Position numbers and translations under genes: made by a program
The notes under the pieces: generated by a model
Database searches by the model: none
What the model was told of the DNA's origin: nothing
What the model saw: only the letters and a program-made list of their open reading frames with translations
Assembly: GCA_029959195.1 (NCBI GenBank)
Contig: CP114117.1
Location: 558,001-622,000, forward strand
Length of the DNA stretch: 64,000 nt
Reading direction: 5' to 3'
From: Dictyophora rubrovolvata
Lineage: Eukaryota; Basidiomycota; Agaricomycetes; Phallales; Phallaceae
Shown: positions 42,550 to 55,831 of the stretch, piece after piece
Layout of the letters: each line of letters opens with the position of its first letter
Numbering within the stretch: the first letter of the stretch is position 1

Positions 42550-44358
42550 ATGCGCCCTCTCAGAGCTCCTTTTGTACTCCTCGCAACGACTTTCGTCACC
42601 ACTGTTTTGGCAACTCACATAAATGTTCCCATTCGGCGAGACTTTACTAATAATAATGTAAGCGTTACGGATCAAAATAATTTTGTTATTGAAACAAATG
42701 TGCTTGTCGTAAGTCTCGTTTACACCTCTATTCTGCTCCCTACACATGAATTAAATTCTTTTCCTCTCTCTCACTCTCCGTCCGGATAAGCAAAACCTCA
42801 ACTGTGATGTTCAAAATATTTCTTCAACCACTAATGAATCGGACATACAAGTAAGCTATTAACATAATTTGGTTGTTATGTGTTGTCTGAAAAATTCATT
42901 GTGTTTCAGAAATTCTTAATTGATTTGGCATCTGTCGAAACCAACGTGAATGCGGTACGCAAAACACCCCTTATTCTCATTCAAAAAAAATGCTTTTATA
43001 ATTGAAACACATACATAGTACACCTTCTTTATGGGGGTAAGAGAACTTGTGTTTGAATAGAAAAAACAGACTAATAAGATCAACAAAGTCATTTGAGCCT
43101 CTCAACGGGAGTGTTGCCATTCAAGCACTCGTGAATAACACTATATCGCTCTTCCTCAACCTTAAGGACACCGCCGGTAGTTTAACTCAACAGGCAAACG
43201 CCACAGTCCGCTTTGGTCCTTTCCAATTCACCAACGTCGTGGCATTGGTCACGGAGCTAGCATCGCGCATTCATGTAAGACAGCTCGGCTTGCTAGTTAA
43301 TAGTAATCCTTGATGATGATGATGTACAGGTTTTCGATCTATTGCTTTCAACAGCATTCACTCCGGTATGTTTTTGAATATATCCGAGGAACGCTAGACA
43401 TCCACATACATGCCTCTTTTTCTCCTCAAGGATGTGTTAGAACGGGTGCAACCTGTTTCTTCAGCTGTGGACAGTGTCTTTAACAATACTATGAACGTTT
43501 TCCAATCCCTCCTTCAAGGCGTAAAAGAGAATACCAGCGTTGAGGACCTACCTCATGCGTTTAATGAAACGAATGCGGCTGTCGTAAGTCTCGCTTACAC
43601 CTCTGCTCTGCTTCCTACACATAAACTGAATTCTTTTCCTTTCTTTTCTTTCACTCTCCGTTCGAATAAGCAAAAACTTGGCAGTGATATTCAGCAAGAT
43701 TTTTTTTCAACCAAACCGCAGGTAGATATTAGTTATTAACAGAGTTAGGCTGTTATGTGCTGTCTAAAAGATTCACTGTGTTTCAGGAATTCTCCCTTGA
43801 TTTTTCACAAGCCGCAGGCAAAGTGTTCGCGGTAAGAGACACCCTCTATTCTCATCCAAAAACAAGATTTCATGCAATTGAAAAAATAGATGAATTTCCT
43901 TATGGATGTAAGAGAACTTGAGTTCTAATAGTGAAAATGAACTGAAATTAATATCAACAAAGATGGTTATTCCCATCGACCAGGCTACTAGTCAAAACCT
44001 CCTGAATACCTCTATCTTACCGTTCTACCGCACGCTTAATGACACCGCCCATAGGTTAACTCGGCAGCCAAACGTTACAGCCGATTTACCTCAAATCGGT
44101 TTTAACCTCTACCTGGCATCGCTCACAGACATGAGAGAAGGCTTTGGGGTAAGATAGTTCAGCTTGCTAATTAAGAGTAATCCTTAACGATGATCAGGCA
44201 GTGAACGGAGCCTTGGAAAGAGGGCTGACTCCGGTATGTTTTTGATTATATCTGAGGAACACTAAACTCACATACATGCCTGTTTCCCCATAAAGGATCC
44301 GATAAAGAATGAGGAGTTCTCAGCTCTTTCCAACGATATACTCGACAACGTTCAATGA
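42550..44358 (+). CDS. secreted protein with internally duplicated exon-intron module
   Basis: Signal peptide MRPLRAPFVLLATTFVTTVLA. The mature part consists of small exons that come twice: FLIDLASVETNVNA / FSLDFSQAAGKVFA, then VNNTISLFLNLKDTAGSLTQQ / LNTSILPFYRTLNDTAHRLTRQ, then short exons ending in TP before DVLERVQPVS / DPIKNEEFSA. Introns are duplicated too (for example GTAAGTCTCGTTTACACCTC versus GTAAGTCTCGCTTACACCTC). N-glycosylation sites (NNT, NDT, NAT) are frequent and the modules look helical, so a cell-wall or surface protein somewhat like HsbA-type proteins is possible, but I do not recognise the family. Stop at 44356-44358. A truncated relative lies at 5670-6330. Confidence 0.6.
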
Positions 44359-44790
44359 AGTGGATACTTTTTTGTAAAGGAATAGAAAACTGATTATGTC
44401 GTCAGTGGGATCGGTAGTTGTACCATAATAATTAGTATTCACATTCGACTGGTTTTCTTCCTATATTATTTATTAGTTATTATGGATATTTATAATTACT
44501 CGCTGAGTGACAGCTTCTACGCCAAATCCGGCCTACTGACTCGACACTTGGATTATCCTGGATCGACTACAAGCATTAGAAAAAAGGCTGGACTTGCCAA
44601 TATCAACAACAGTAGGCACCATATTCGTCCGCGGTCTCTTACCCGGGCAACTCTTACACTCCGTAGACTCGGGAGTGGATGGAACATTACTTGAAATACT
44701 TAATTAATATCTTCCTGTTTATGGTATTTTCCTCAAACCGAGACACATATCCTCACCTTTACTGTCCCGTTAGTATTTATGCCTCATACA
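44205..44790 (+). repeat. source-side copy of the dispersed duplication shared with 5670-6330
   Basis: Last two exons of the secreted-protein gene plus about 400 bp of 3' flank. The flank part (44400-44790) stays alignable, including GGTATTTTCCTC and SIRKKAGLANIN-coding sequence, which means either a past longer gene or a duplicated 3' region. Confidence 0.65.
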
Positions 44791-44969
44791 GCGCATTACT
44801 CCTAAATAAAATGTAGGGATCATAGTTCAACGTTCAATTCAAGTCTCATAGCCTACGTATTAATAGGAGTCGGTAGGACTAGATACTCAGTGTATGTAAA
44901 ACAGAAAACAGGTACAAAAAAGCATTGCCTATCCCATACGAGACAAAAAATAGCGACATCAAATTCCCT

Positions 44970-47195
44970 TCAGTAAGACATCGAATTATCCAAAATCGAC
45001 CTCAAATGTTCCTTCCCTTCCTCTTCATCAACATTCCCAATATTAGGCGCAAGGTTCAAAAGACGACGCTGAGGAACCGCCCCTTTCACAAGTTTTTCCA
45101 AGTCGTTCTTCGTATAACCTACAGCAGTCAGACCTCTTGGCATACCCAATCCGTCGAGGAATTTAGCAATAGCGTCATAGAGAGCATCTCCTATTGAAGT
45201 ATCTGGAATACGGGACATAAAAGGATCGGATATAGTTGTGTCTCTGAATAACGCGAGTGCTTCACGGTGCCTGCTTGGAGACGAAGGTGCCGTAAATCGG
45301 AATACTGAAAAGAAAAAATCAGGACGTGCATTTTAAGCCTTAGTTGAGAACTTACCAGCAGGTCCTGTTAATGCCACACTGACGAATGGAGAGAGATTTT
45401 TTCACTTTTTAGGCTGAGAGGCATTATATGTATGCGTATATGCGTACCTGATTCCATGAGGAATGAGAGGGTTAGGTGTATTATATTCAGGATGACGATA
45501 TTTAGGCCCAGTCTTATTCAAGCCAGAAATCTAGTTTAGGTGAGTACCATCATAACCCAAATAACTTGAACTAGTCATATGACATACAGGATAACTTATT
45601 CCATGACACAAATGTACACCTGCGTGAGCGAAACCAATTCCTGCAAACGTGGTGGCGAGTCTATGCAGAAAATGTCGATAAAAGGCCCGATGATAGTAAA
45701 AATGAGTACATACAACATCTGCCTCTTTGCTTCTTTGTCGTCCTTGTTCTTCGCAATGCGTGGCAGATATTTTATTGATTGTCGAATGGCCCACATGCTG
45801 AATATATCAGAGATATCGTTCCTGCCTTGTAATGCTAGTAGTGAGAGTATTAGAGGCGGGCTGTTTCTATGTGTTCCAGTATTACATACATGGACGTAGG
45901 ATAGGATTTTTGGGGCGAATTCTTTCGGTATACCTACGAAGACTCAAACAGTTTTGATTTTAGGGGGGAATTAATTGACTTACGGAATAGCCGTGTAAGC
46001 TTCTAGCGCATGAAACAGCTTGGGACATAAAGAGATAACTCTTAGTGAATCATTTATTTTTAGGAGAGTGGAATCAAGATCATACCACGTCAAGTCCGGC
46101 GCTGATTTGCACTTGAGTTGGGCACGAGTCTATATTCAAGGGGTCGACGATTGCTAATATAGGACGCAAAGCAGGGCTCGTAATTCCTGTTTTGAAGCTC
46201 TTCGAGGTTATATCGACGACAGCTGAGGGGGTGGATTCGCTCGCTGATCCTGCAGTCCTGTAAAGAAGATGTTAACTAGTGATTGTTTGATTCATAATCA
46301 TAGAAATTACGTGGAAACTGAAAAATAGTTTTGCGTCAATTTTAGAACTTCAACTAAGCTTATAAGAGGTTACACACTAGCGATCAGAGGACGTAGAGCC
46401 TTCTCAACAGGCAGACCCTTTCCAATGGGAGGGCTTGTAAAATCCATTAAATCCGCGTCTTTGTAAACCGTGAAAAGGTTAGCAGCTTTGGTTGTGTCAA
46501 TGACACTTCCTCCACCAACGCTTTATCGTGAAACTGTGTTAATAACGTTTAATTCGACATAACTATTACGCAGCGTACGCGAGGAAATGACTATAGTCCC
46601 CTTTCCGAGACCATTCGACTGCATGACGCCAACTCTCTTCGGTCGGTTCGATAGACACTTCATCATATATTTCATATGGAACGTTGCCTTGAACTTCGAG
46701 GGCGTGGACAACCTGTGGTACATCATTAAGTCAACAATTATGTAGCGTGATCCGTCTTTGACAACTATTACGCTTACCGTCTTCATGGGATGTAACGCTG
46801 CAACGTTCTTATCTGTGAATACGGCAACCTTAAGGAGTGTTACTACCATGCCGCAGGGTTAGATTGGATATCTCACCTTTCTAGGCTTCATATTCGCCAA
46901 ATCCATCGCAACTTCAGCTGTCGCCCCTTCTCCGAAACGTAAGTGGGGAGCAGCGACCTATTAACCCACCAAATTGAGTTAAGTACCAGGCACGAAACTC
47001 AGTTTGAAAGACCACCTCAAACGCATATTCTTTCTCGGGCACATTGCTGATGGGTGTAGCGAGTTTCCTCAGTTGGCTGAGAGGGTTGAAATGGTGATAA
47101 GCTCCGGCGGAGTGTCCATGACATGGACAGGCACCGTGCTGCACTTGATTCATAAGGCGAAATATCGACTCTCTGCTTAGACGGATAGGAGCCAT
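44970..47195 (-). CDS. iron-containing alcohol dehydrogenase, hydroxyacid-oxoacid transhydrogenase type
   Basis: Homologue of ADHFE1, a mitochondrial enzyme that oxidises 4-hydroxybutyrate with 2-oxoglutarate as acceptor. Start at Met 47195: MAPIRLSRESIFRLMNQVQH is a short basic leader, then ACPCHGH as in ADHFE1 (MACPCHAH). Following: SNVPEKEYAFE, KVAVFTDKNVAALHPMK, the cofactor GGGS region in the exon near 46510 (VGGGSVIDT-like on the minus strand), FAGIGFAHAGVHLCHGISYPV with metal-binding His residues, and the C-terminal LGMPRGLTAVGYTKNDLEKLVKG. About ten introns. The preserved His residues and end (LAPN...SMSY) suggest an active enzyme. Confidence 0.9.
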
Positions 47196-50100
47196 AGATG
47201 AAAACAATGACGATAATGAATATGGTAGTGCGAGAAAGAAAAGAGACCAAATGTCTTCGTATTTCAAACGTTGAATGTTCTCATCGAATCGTCAACCAAT
47301 TGTGAACGAATTCGTGATCATCACGTGTGTCTTCGCTTCCTTCAAAGCGTGTAGCTTAAAAGAGATGTTAGACTCGAACCAATCTCTTACTTCCGGCAGT
47401 CGGATATTATAGACCCGAAGCGGGTTCTGATACAATAGCCATTTTTAGTGTGAAGTATCGATACTGGGCTACGAGAGGTTTTGACACCAAGGGTCAAAAG
47501 TCGGTATTTATGCAATTTGAGATAATACGTACACCAAAACCTTCGAAAAACTAGCTCGACCCTTTATTACATCGGCCACAACTTCTTATTGATTAGGGCC
47601 AAATGATTTTTGTCCGAGGATCTGCTGACGAATAGCACTGGCATAACGTGTGGAGTTGATATCCTTCACGAGATCCCGGATGTGTTCCCACTCAGATTAA
47701 GAGGAAATATAGGTGGCCCACTGAAATGACATATCCATATGAAAGGACATTTACATCCCTCTCACGAAAATTTGGCCAAATTTTGCCGAGCCGAGCATCG
47801 AAATCACCGTGGTAGATTGACATTCGACAAAAAAGCACATGTTTTGGTGTCTCGAAAAATTACAGTAAGCATACGCGGTGCGGTAGAAAGGAGTTCTATC
47901 GCAGGCGTTAGATTTTTTGTCGATGAGGAAGCGGTGGAATGTGATCGTCGTGAAAACAGTTTTACAACGTTCTCATAGAAAGCATAAAGTCCTACTATCT
48001 CCTATTATGTCAGAACTTTTAATACATTCGTAAACACCTTGCCCTACCTTACCGTGATCTGTTAATTCAGATTAAATAGCCGATTCTCATTGGAAAAAAA
48101 ACTCCTTACCTGAATTCGTTCAACATTGATGGCTGCTTATACATAATTCTCATCATATAGCTCAATTGAGATTACGACTAGGACAGAAGAATGTGAATGC
48201 AGTCAATTTCTCTAAGGCTGTGCTCCTAAAGGGGTTTTTTTTTGGATCTACACTTAGGTCATAGTTCTGCGCGTATACATTCGACAAATGACTGAATGAA
48301 GAGTAGTAGTGAGCGCGACGGATCTCCCTAAACGTGGTATAGCAGCTGCGCCCGGGACGACTTGTTTCTTCTCGTAAATATCCGCTGGCGTGTAAAGTGG
48401 AACTGTAAATATCATCTCAACTGCTTGGAAGCTGCCAATACGATATACAATATTTGAATTCGGAAGACTCGAAGTTCGGAGTTCGTCATTTCGCTTTATT
48501 ATGTTTCAATCTTCTCTAGAAGTGCCTATGCTTCCTTAATCTTCGGATATAGGTTGTCAAAAAGGCAATATGCAGATATGATGGAAGCAAGTTCGTCCCT
48601 GACTGACGCTGGCGTTTCCGAATAGTTTGGAGAGGTGTTCCCGAATGTGTATGTATATACGCCAGTGGTGGTTGTCGTGAATAGAGCACGGTCCAGGCGT
48701 TGTGACGTCCAAGTCACGCTTGCTTCGCAATTTCGCTTAGTAGACATTCTAGCTCTTGAGAAAAAGCTTCGAATTTGTCACGTTCTTCTTTATCTTTTGT
48801 TGCACGTAGCTGGGAGTGAATTCGGTACCAAGCGCAGAGTGTCGTATCAGAATACCCGTCGTGTGGTTTTCAATTCCGTAGCCTACAGGGCTACGGTACG
48901 ATGAGCCGGAGCGAAGATACTCCACATTGACAAACCATCTTTGAACGTGCTTGAGTTGATCGAATCGGATTTTGCCTCATGCATTCAGGATTATGTGCGG
49001 ATATGGACGTGGACGTGGATGGTCGACGATGATGATGACAACCCGATGAATTGCTTGGAAAGTTTTATGCGTTGACCGGCGACGCAAGGGTAAGTAGGTG
49101 CCTGGATTGTCGACGTCGAATGCGCACATTGCCTAGCGCTGCGCTTAAACCTCTTAAGAAGAGAAGAGCTCTCAGCTAACCAAAGTATAATATTGCCAGG
49201 ACTGGCTTTCCATTATTATGCTCAAGGGGAAGTCTTGGTCTTTCTCGACGTCCTGGTGTTGTATTTGGGCTCAGGGGAATAACGTAAGGGTATGATGATG
49301 AAGCTAAGGTTCGAATCGGGAATCTATGTGCTCCATCTCCACCAGACTTCTTGGAGTTGCGTTTGGCACTCCTCTCTAGTCTAGTCACGGTTCGCCGTCG
49401 CCTGTCCATCTTTTAGGGACGATGAAACATATCGGGATAAATGTACAGGATATCGTCGAAGAAGAGCGTACTTGTTTTGTGAACGATTATCCCTTTGACC
49501 TTGTTCATGCCATTGATAGTTGATGACTATGTACGTTAACGGGAATACGGGGAGAAGGATCCGGTATCTATGACTTTCCGGCGGATTTCACGGTATATAT
49601 GAAAGACGCACTCAGCGGTGAAACTTTTGAAATATAGCTTATCTCCAGCCTGTCAGAGTGCGAGTTGTGTCTCGTAATGATTTTTAGACTGATGTTAATC
49701 TCTGGGAAAATGAAATACACGTTTCAATCCTGGGAGAACCACCTTGTTTAGTTCGGGGTAGTCCTTTGACAATACCATGCATGACCGGGGTGGCCTTTGA
49801 TAAGGTCCAACCGCCGTTGACTATTTTGAGTGAGCGCTGTCTGGCGTATTAGCCCATCACCATTGTGATTAAGCTCGGGGAAAAGCACTAGGGTTTGTTG
49901 CGAGAATCGTGGCACGCGACCGGATCCGGATATCCAGGCCTGACAGAGATTAGAGATGGGTAATTCTCTCTCATACACGAATGCCTGAATAAATTGTTTT
50001 CGAAATATTGCAATCTCCGTTCGGATATGAAGGTCATGTGCGTTTTAAATATATTAAAGAAATGCGCAGCACCTGGGGGAGGAGAGTATAGGTGAGTATC

Positions 50101-50575
50101 CAAGATTGTTTTTCGGTTGGAACTTTTGTCGACACGGGGCACGATGTTTATTATTTTACCCTTCGTCGGTGCCAGCAAGCCTGCAGATTGACCCGATCTG
50201 CATCTGATCTTATCCGGGCCTTAGCCTGTGTGACACGGGCGTCTATTCGTTTCGAATATTCAGCAGAGATTCTCTCGAGCAACTTGTCCTTAAAAACTCA
50301 TAAGAATCCACTCAACATGATCCGGAGAACCGGATTTATACAGAAAAGTCTTTTGTTACTCCTTCTTTTCCAGGGAAAAACATGAGACTGGAGTAACACA
50401 GTGGATACGTGGTCCATACAGATCCACGGACAACATAAGCATCCACAGTGCTACACTGGAGTATGCCTCCTTGAAAAACTGCTCGATGAGTCTCAGCAAG
50501 TCTCAGCCTTAAATTCGACCCTTTCACACCTGCCCGTTCACCTCGTCACCCTCTCTCTCCTCTCAGGCTCTCTTC
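47196..50575. other. 3.4-kb region without a supported gene
   Basis: Only short frames. The best are a minus-strand 73-aa frame at 48526-48747 (EASVTWTSQRLDRALFTTT, Thr-rich) and a minus-strand basic frame at 49176-49409; neither has a motif or neighbouring exons that fit. The last about 150 bp before 50576 (CACCTCGTCACCCTCTCTCT) are CT-rich and form the likely core promoter of the ATPase gene. Confidence 0.35.
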
Positions 50576-53500
50576 ATGTCGACCCCCGCTGACAATCCAG
50601 AGAATAATTCTCTCGCCTCTGACCACACTGTCGACATCGACGTCGAAAGAGGCCAAGTCGGTGTTGACACTCCACAACAGGACACTGAGCCTCGTCGCAC
50701 CGTCGCGTTCCCCGAGGACAACAATGACTACGGCATAGAAGAACGCAAAACTGGCGGGATGAACCGTCCCCGCGGTGCAGAGATGCGGAGAGAATTGACA
50801 AAGGAAGAGAAAGAGCTCGCAGAAGCTGGATATGACCATATCATCGCTGAGAAACACGATGAGCACACTCCTTCAAAGGGTGATGCTCAGGACAAAAAGG
50901 ACCTCGATGGCGGGAAAGTAGACATCACGGAGCATAATCTTCGTCTTGAGGATTTGGAGAACATTCTCTTGACTTCTTTTGTCATCAAGGAGCCCGCCAC
51001 CAGTACTGGTCTTCATCCTAAAGAAGCTGCTGACCGTCTTGTTCGCGATGGCAAGAACATTCTTACTCCTCCTAAGAAAAAGAGCGCATTTAGGAAGGTT
51101 GGTTTCTCTGATCTGTGTCGGATGCCTTTCAAGTTGAATCCCCAACCCTCCCTTTATAGTATCTGGATTGCTTGAAAAACATGTTTAACATCCTTTTGGT
51201 ACGTTTCCCTTGTCGTATCCCTCTTCGGTATCGTCCAAACTTATACACTTCTTCAGATTTTTGCCGGCAGTATGTTCATGTATTTCCCGCCACTCAACGT
51301 ATCTTTTCTAATGCCATATAGTTCTTGAATACGTCTTGCTGGGAATCGACTTTCAGGTACTTTTTTTTCTCCTCATTTTGTCCTTCTATTCGTCTCTCAT
51401 AAACCATAAAGGCCAATTTTGCGAACACCTACCTCGGGGGCATTCTCATAGTCGTAGCATGTTAGTGTTTCCGTTCATATCACATTTCGTTTCATGTCTC
51501 TTCGTTGCGAAACCTATGGCTTTTTTTTTCATGTCACGTTCATTGTGTCCTCCAATCCATTTCACCATCCCCTCACTGTGATTATTGGCGCTAACTCTTT
51601 TCATTTCACCACAGTCCTGAACGGATTCATTGAATTTTATCAGCTTCAAAAAGCGGATGCTATCCTCCAGTCATTCCTTGCACTCATTCCTCCTGCATGT
51701 CGTGTGATCCGGAATGGGACCCTAAGCACCGTTCCCGCCGCAGATGTGGGTCATCGCAATTTTGTCCCATTATTCCTCTCTAACCTCCAATAACAGCTTG
51801 TCAAAGGAGATGTCGTCTACATTGTGAGTCATTTTTGTATTAATTGCATGGCCTCTACGAATGACAACCGCCACCCCCTTGTAGCGCATGGGTGACAAAA
51901 CACCTGCAGATCTTGTCTTGTTCAATGCTTCGGATCTTAAAGTTGATAATTCAAGTTTGACGGGTGAATCGGAACCTCAAGAGCGTCTTTCCTTGCCTGA
52001 TGGGTCTCCTCATCGAGCTGTCGAGGCGGAGAATTTGGTACGTTTGCGGCTGTATTCCTCCCTTTGTAGCAAACTCACTGATTATTCTCCCTGTAGCTTT
52101 TCAATTCTACGCTCATTGTCAGCGGCGAAGGATACGGAGGTGTGTGGATCTGAATTGACTGCTATTGCGTCGCTTCTGAAGTTTTTCTTTGTAGTCGTTG
52201 TACGAACTGGAGACCATACTTTGATTGGTATGTCTATTATTCATGTTTTTTTGGGGGGGGCTGAAGAAAAGAAATGCTGACATTCTACAAAGGTCAAATT
52301 GCGAAATTAACTGGTTCTGAATCAGGAAAGAAGAGTCCCTTGGCCGTTGAAATGTACGTCCCGCCCGGTTATATTCCATGATTTGGGGTCTCATACCCTT
52401 TTTTATAAAGTGGGAACTTTGTTGCTATCATGTCTACTGTTGCTGTCATATTTGCTCTTGTTTTCTTCGGTGTCGGGATTGGTACCGTTTACAGGGGCAA
52501 CGCTGTTGCGACAGTTACTTTTGCTGTGTCCATTCTTGTCGCCTTCGTACCGGAAGGATTACCCAGTGTTGTCACGCTTCTGTAAGGACCGGTGTCCAAG
52601 CTACTTTGAGCAATTGTTCATTGTTGGTTTTTTTTTTGTTAGGCTGTCTATTGCGGCGAAACGCATGGCTGCTCAAAATGTCCTTGTCAAGGATTTGCAA
52701 GGTGTTGAGACACTTGGTGCTCTGTATGTCAAGTCTATCATTTGTTTGTTCTTCGCTTTCTTTTGTTTTATATCAATACGTGTAATTTTTAGTACCCTTC
52801 TTGCTACTGACAAAACCGGTACATTGACTCGGAACCAAATGACCGTCACAAATCTGTGGAATGGTAATCAAATGAGTAGCGCATTCCAGGTATGCCTCAC
52901 CGCGGCGATTTCGCGTCCTCAAATCTCCTTATCTCACGATTCATTATTTTTTCCCCCTAGTCCAACAATGATGCGCAGGACACAGTTCCGTTTTCATTTT
53001 CAACTTCTGGAATGCCTGAGATAGTCGACGTATGCGCGTTGAACTCCAAGATCAAGTTTGACAAGATCGATGTACCATTTGAACAACGCGAGATTCTGGG
53101 GGATGCTACTGAGACTGGACTTGCCCGGTTTGCTGGACGTCATTTGTCGGATTACGACAAACACCATAAGGACCATCCTAAAGTATTCGAAGTACCGTTT
53201 AATAGCACGAACAAGTGGGCTTTGAGTATTGGTGTGTTCTCATTCTCTTTTCACTATTTATTTGCCTATCGTGTTGCTCAACTTTTTTCTTCTTTTCCTT
53301 TTTTAGTCAAGAAAATACATTACGATGGATTCCTTACTGTCATGCTGAAAGGAGCCCCTGAGCGAGTCTTGGCCAAATGTTCAACTTATCTCAAGGAAGG
53401 CGTTCCAACTCCAGTTGACGCATCATTCAACACAGCCTTCGATGACGCATATTCATACATGGCCTCTCGTGGACACCGAGTCATCGCCTGTGCACAGTAC

Positions 53501-55831
53501 AACCTCCCAGGACATCTCTATCCCGAAAACTTCGCATTCACACGCAACCCAATTAACTACCCAGAAACAGGCTACACCTTTGTCGGTCTCGTCTCGCTCG
53601 AAGATCCACCTAAACATGGTGTGCGAGAGGCGATTGGAACGCTCCGACTTGCTGGTATCAAAGTTATGATGGTCACGGGTGATCATCCGAAGACTGCTGA
53701 GGCTATTGCGAGGAAGATTAATTTGATTTTGGGAGATACGAAACAGACTTTGAGTGCGAAGACTGGACGGCCTGTGGAGGAGATTTATGATGATGAGGTT
53801 AGTGCTGTTGTTGTGCATGGAGATGATATCGATGGGTTGCAAGGATTTGAGTGGGATGCGAGTATGTCTTTTTGCTCACTAATTGTAGTTTGAGGGCTGA
53901 TATCCCGTGTTTTTTTTTTAGTTTTTGCGAAGGAAGAGATTGTGTTTGCTCGTACTTCCCCAAAACACAAGCTGGAGATCGTCAAACGTGCACAGGCTCT
54001 TGGTCACATCGTCGGTGTTACTGGTGTACGTATCTTTGTCTTTGCTTCATTTTTTTTTCTTTTTGTTTGAGTTTGGCTCATATCCATTTCATAGGACGGT
54101 GTAAACGACTCGCCCGCACTCAAAAGAGCCGATCTTGGTATCGCTATGAACATTTCTGGTTCGGATGTCTCGAAGGAAGCTGCGAACATGATTCTCCTGG
54201 ACGACAACTTTGCTTCTACTGTTAAAGGTGTCGCAGAAGGTAGATTGATCTTTAACAATCTGAAGAGAGCTATTCAGTACGTTATTTCAGTCTTGATGTC
54301 CATTGATCTTTCTTATTTGGGATTACTAGGTACACTGTTACACATACTACGCCCGAAGTTATCCCCCAACTGTTATATGTTGTTGTTCCCATCCCTCTAC
54401 CCCTTTCCGCCATTCTCATTTTGGTTATTGGTAAGTTATACACGGCGCTAAGACGTGCTGCTTTCATTCCATGCTCACGCCCCCATTTTCTAGACCTGGG
54501 CTTCGAACTCTTCGTCGGTCTTTCTTTCGCCTGGGACCCACCAGAATCCAAAGACGGTCTAATGCGACTCAAACCACGTAAACCAGTTACAGAGCGGTCC
54601 ATCCTTTCTCTTAAGAAACGCGCGTTACGACGTACCAAGACTCTGCGTCGCGATTCAGAGACGCAGACTATCGTGAAGCCCAGTCGGTTTAGACAGACTT
54701 TGACGAAGCTTAGTGCGCCGTTTACTAGATTATGGTGGGAGGATAGATTGGAGAAGACTGAGAATGAGACGCTGGTTGATCTTAAGCTGTTGAGCTATTC
54801 GTATCTTGAGGCTGGTATCATCGAGTCTATTGCTTGGTATGGATTGATTTCGTCTCTTTTTTGATAAATAACGAGTAATACGGGGTTTTTTTTTATAGCA
54901 TCGTCAGCTATTTTGTCGTTTTCTTTAAACATGGCTTTACACCCGCTGATTTGAGAAGAGCACAAAAAGTTACGAGTAAGTTAATATGTTGAGTGTTTGG
55001 CTTTGTCTCAAGGTGCTTATTTTTCTACCTAGTCTACTTCGCGAAGCACAGTCCCAATTTTATCACCAATGGGGGAAAGGTCATCGACGCAAGTGCACAA
55101 CTTGAAGCGTTGGCTCAGGCTCAATCTATATGTACGTCGTGTCCCGTCTTCTCGCGTAGTTCTGCTGCGAGATTGTGTCCACTCATGCTTCCATTATTAG
55201 TCTATCTTGGTATTTTCATAATGCAGTGCTTCAACGTCTTCGCCGTAAAGGCTCGATTCAGGGTACGTGTGCATTCTCTTTCAGGATGCACCAGCACGAG
55301 TCTGATTGGACCCGTTTTAGTTCCCCTTCGGTCGTCAAGTGGTTAAAAACCTCTGGAACTTCGCAGGAATACTTGGTGGCGCATGTCTTGGAATATTCAT
55401 CATATACACACCACCTCTTCATGTCGTATTCGGCGGCTCTTTCCATCTTATTCCACTGTATTGGCTCATCCCATGCGCGTTTGGCTTCTTGTTGCTCGCG
55501 TGGGCTTCGATACGTGTTGTTTTGCTTCGCAAGGGGCTCGAACAGTCCCGTGTGAAGGACATTCAGGGTTTGATGATGTGTACGTTATTTTCCTTTGTTG
55601 TTATTTTTAGAGAGTTTTTTTTGCTGATTATTTTTATCCTGAATTTTGTTTTATCACCTCGGTTGCTTGATTTTTTTTTTCTCATATTGCTTTATTTTTG
55701 TTTTCTTTATTCTCGGATTTGCCATTCCTCCGATGCATACGCGCCCATTTGAACGACAACAAAATTTCTCCACGGTCACGAATACAGTCCCGACGATGCG
55801 TACTATGAGTGTGCGATCACGACAGGGATAA
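50576..55831 (+). CDS. P-type ATPase, Na+/K+-ATPase alpha-subunit type (type IIC)
   Basis: Cation-pumping ATPase of the plasma membrane or an internal membrane. A long acidic N-terminal tail precedes the cation ATPase N-domain ([19 protein letters not shown]). Actuator domain: [16 protein letters not shown] and [10 protein letters not shown] (TGES). Helix M4 has [13 protein letters not shown] (PEGL as in Na+/K+-ATPases), then [19 protein letters not shown] and the phosphorylation site [16 protein letters not shown]. Nucleotide domain: [23 protein letters not shown]. Hinge: [16 protein letters not shown] and [22 protein letters not shown]-terminal helices M5-M10 follow. About 17 introns. Type IIC pumps are best known from animals; fungi keep them patchily and the transported ion is uncertain. 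All catalytic motifs are complete. Start 50576 is the first Met after a CT-rich leader. Confidence 0.93.

Noticed and set aside
42175-42747. 190-aa minus-strand ORF
   Set aside because: Overlaps the signal-peptide exon of the plus-strand secreted gene and shows no domain; the compositional pattern is not coding-like.
47377-47460. tRNA-like B box (GGTTCGAGTC on the minus strand)
   Set aside because: The arms around it do not pair and no A box or acceptor stem can be found.
49300-49330. GGTTCGAATC, a tRNA B-box match on the plus strand
   Set aside because: No A box 30-60 bp upstream and no cloverleaf pairing.
50546-50866. 106-aa minus-strand ORF over the ATPase start
   Set aside because: Shadow of the ATPase N-terminal exon in another frame.
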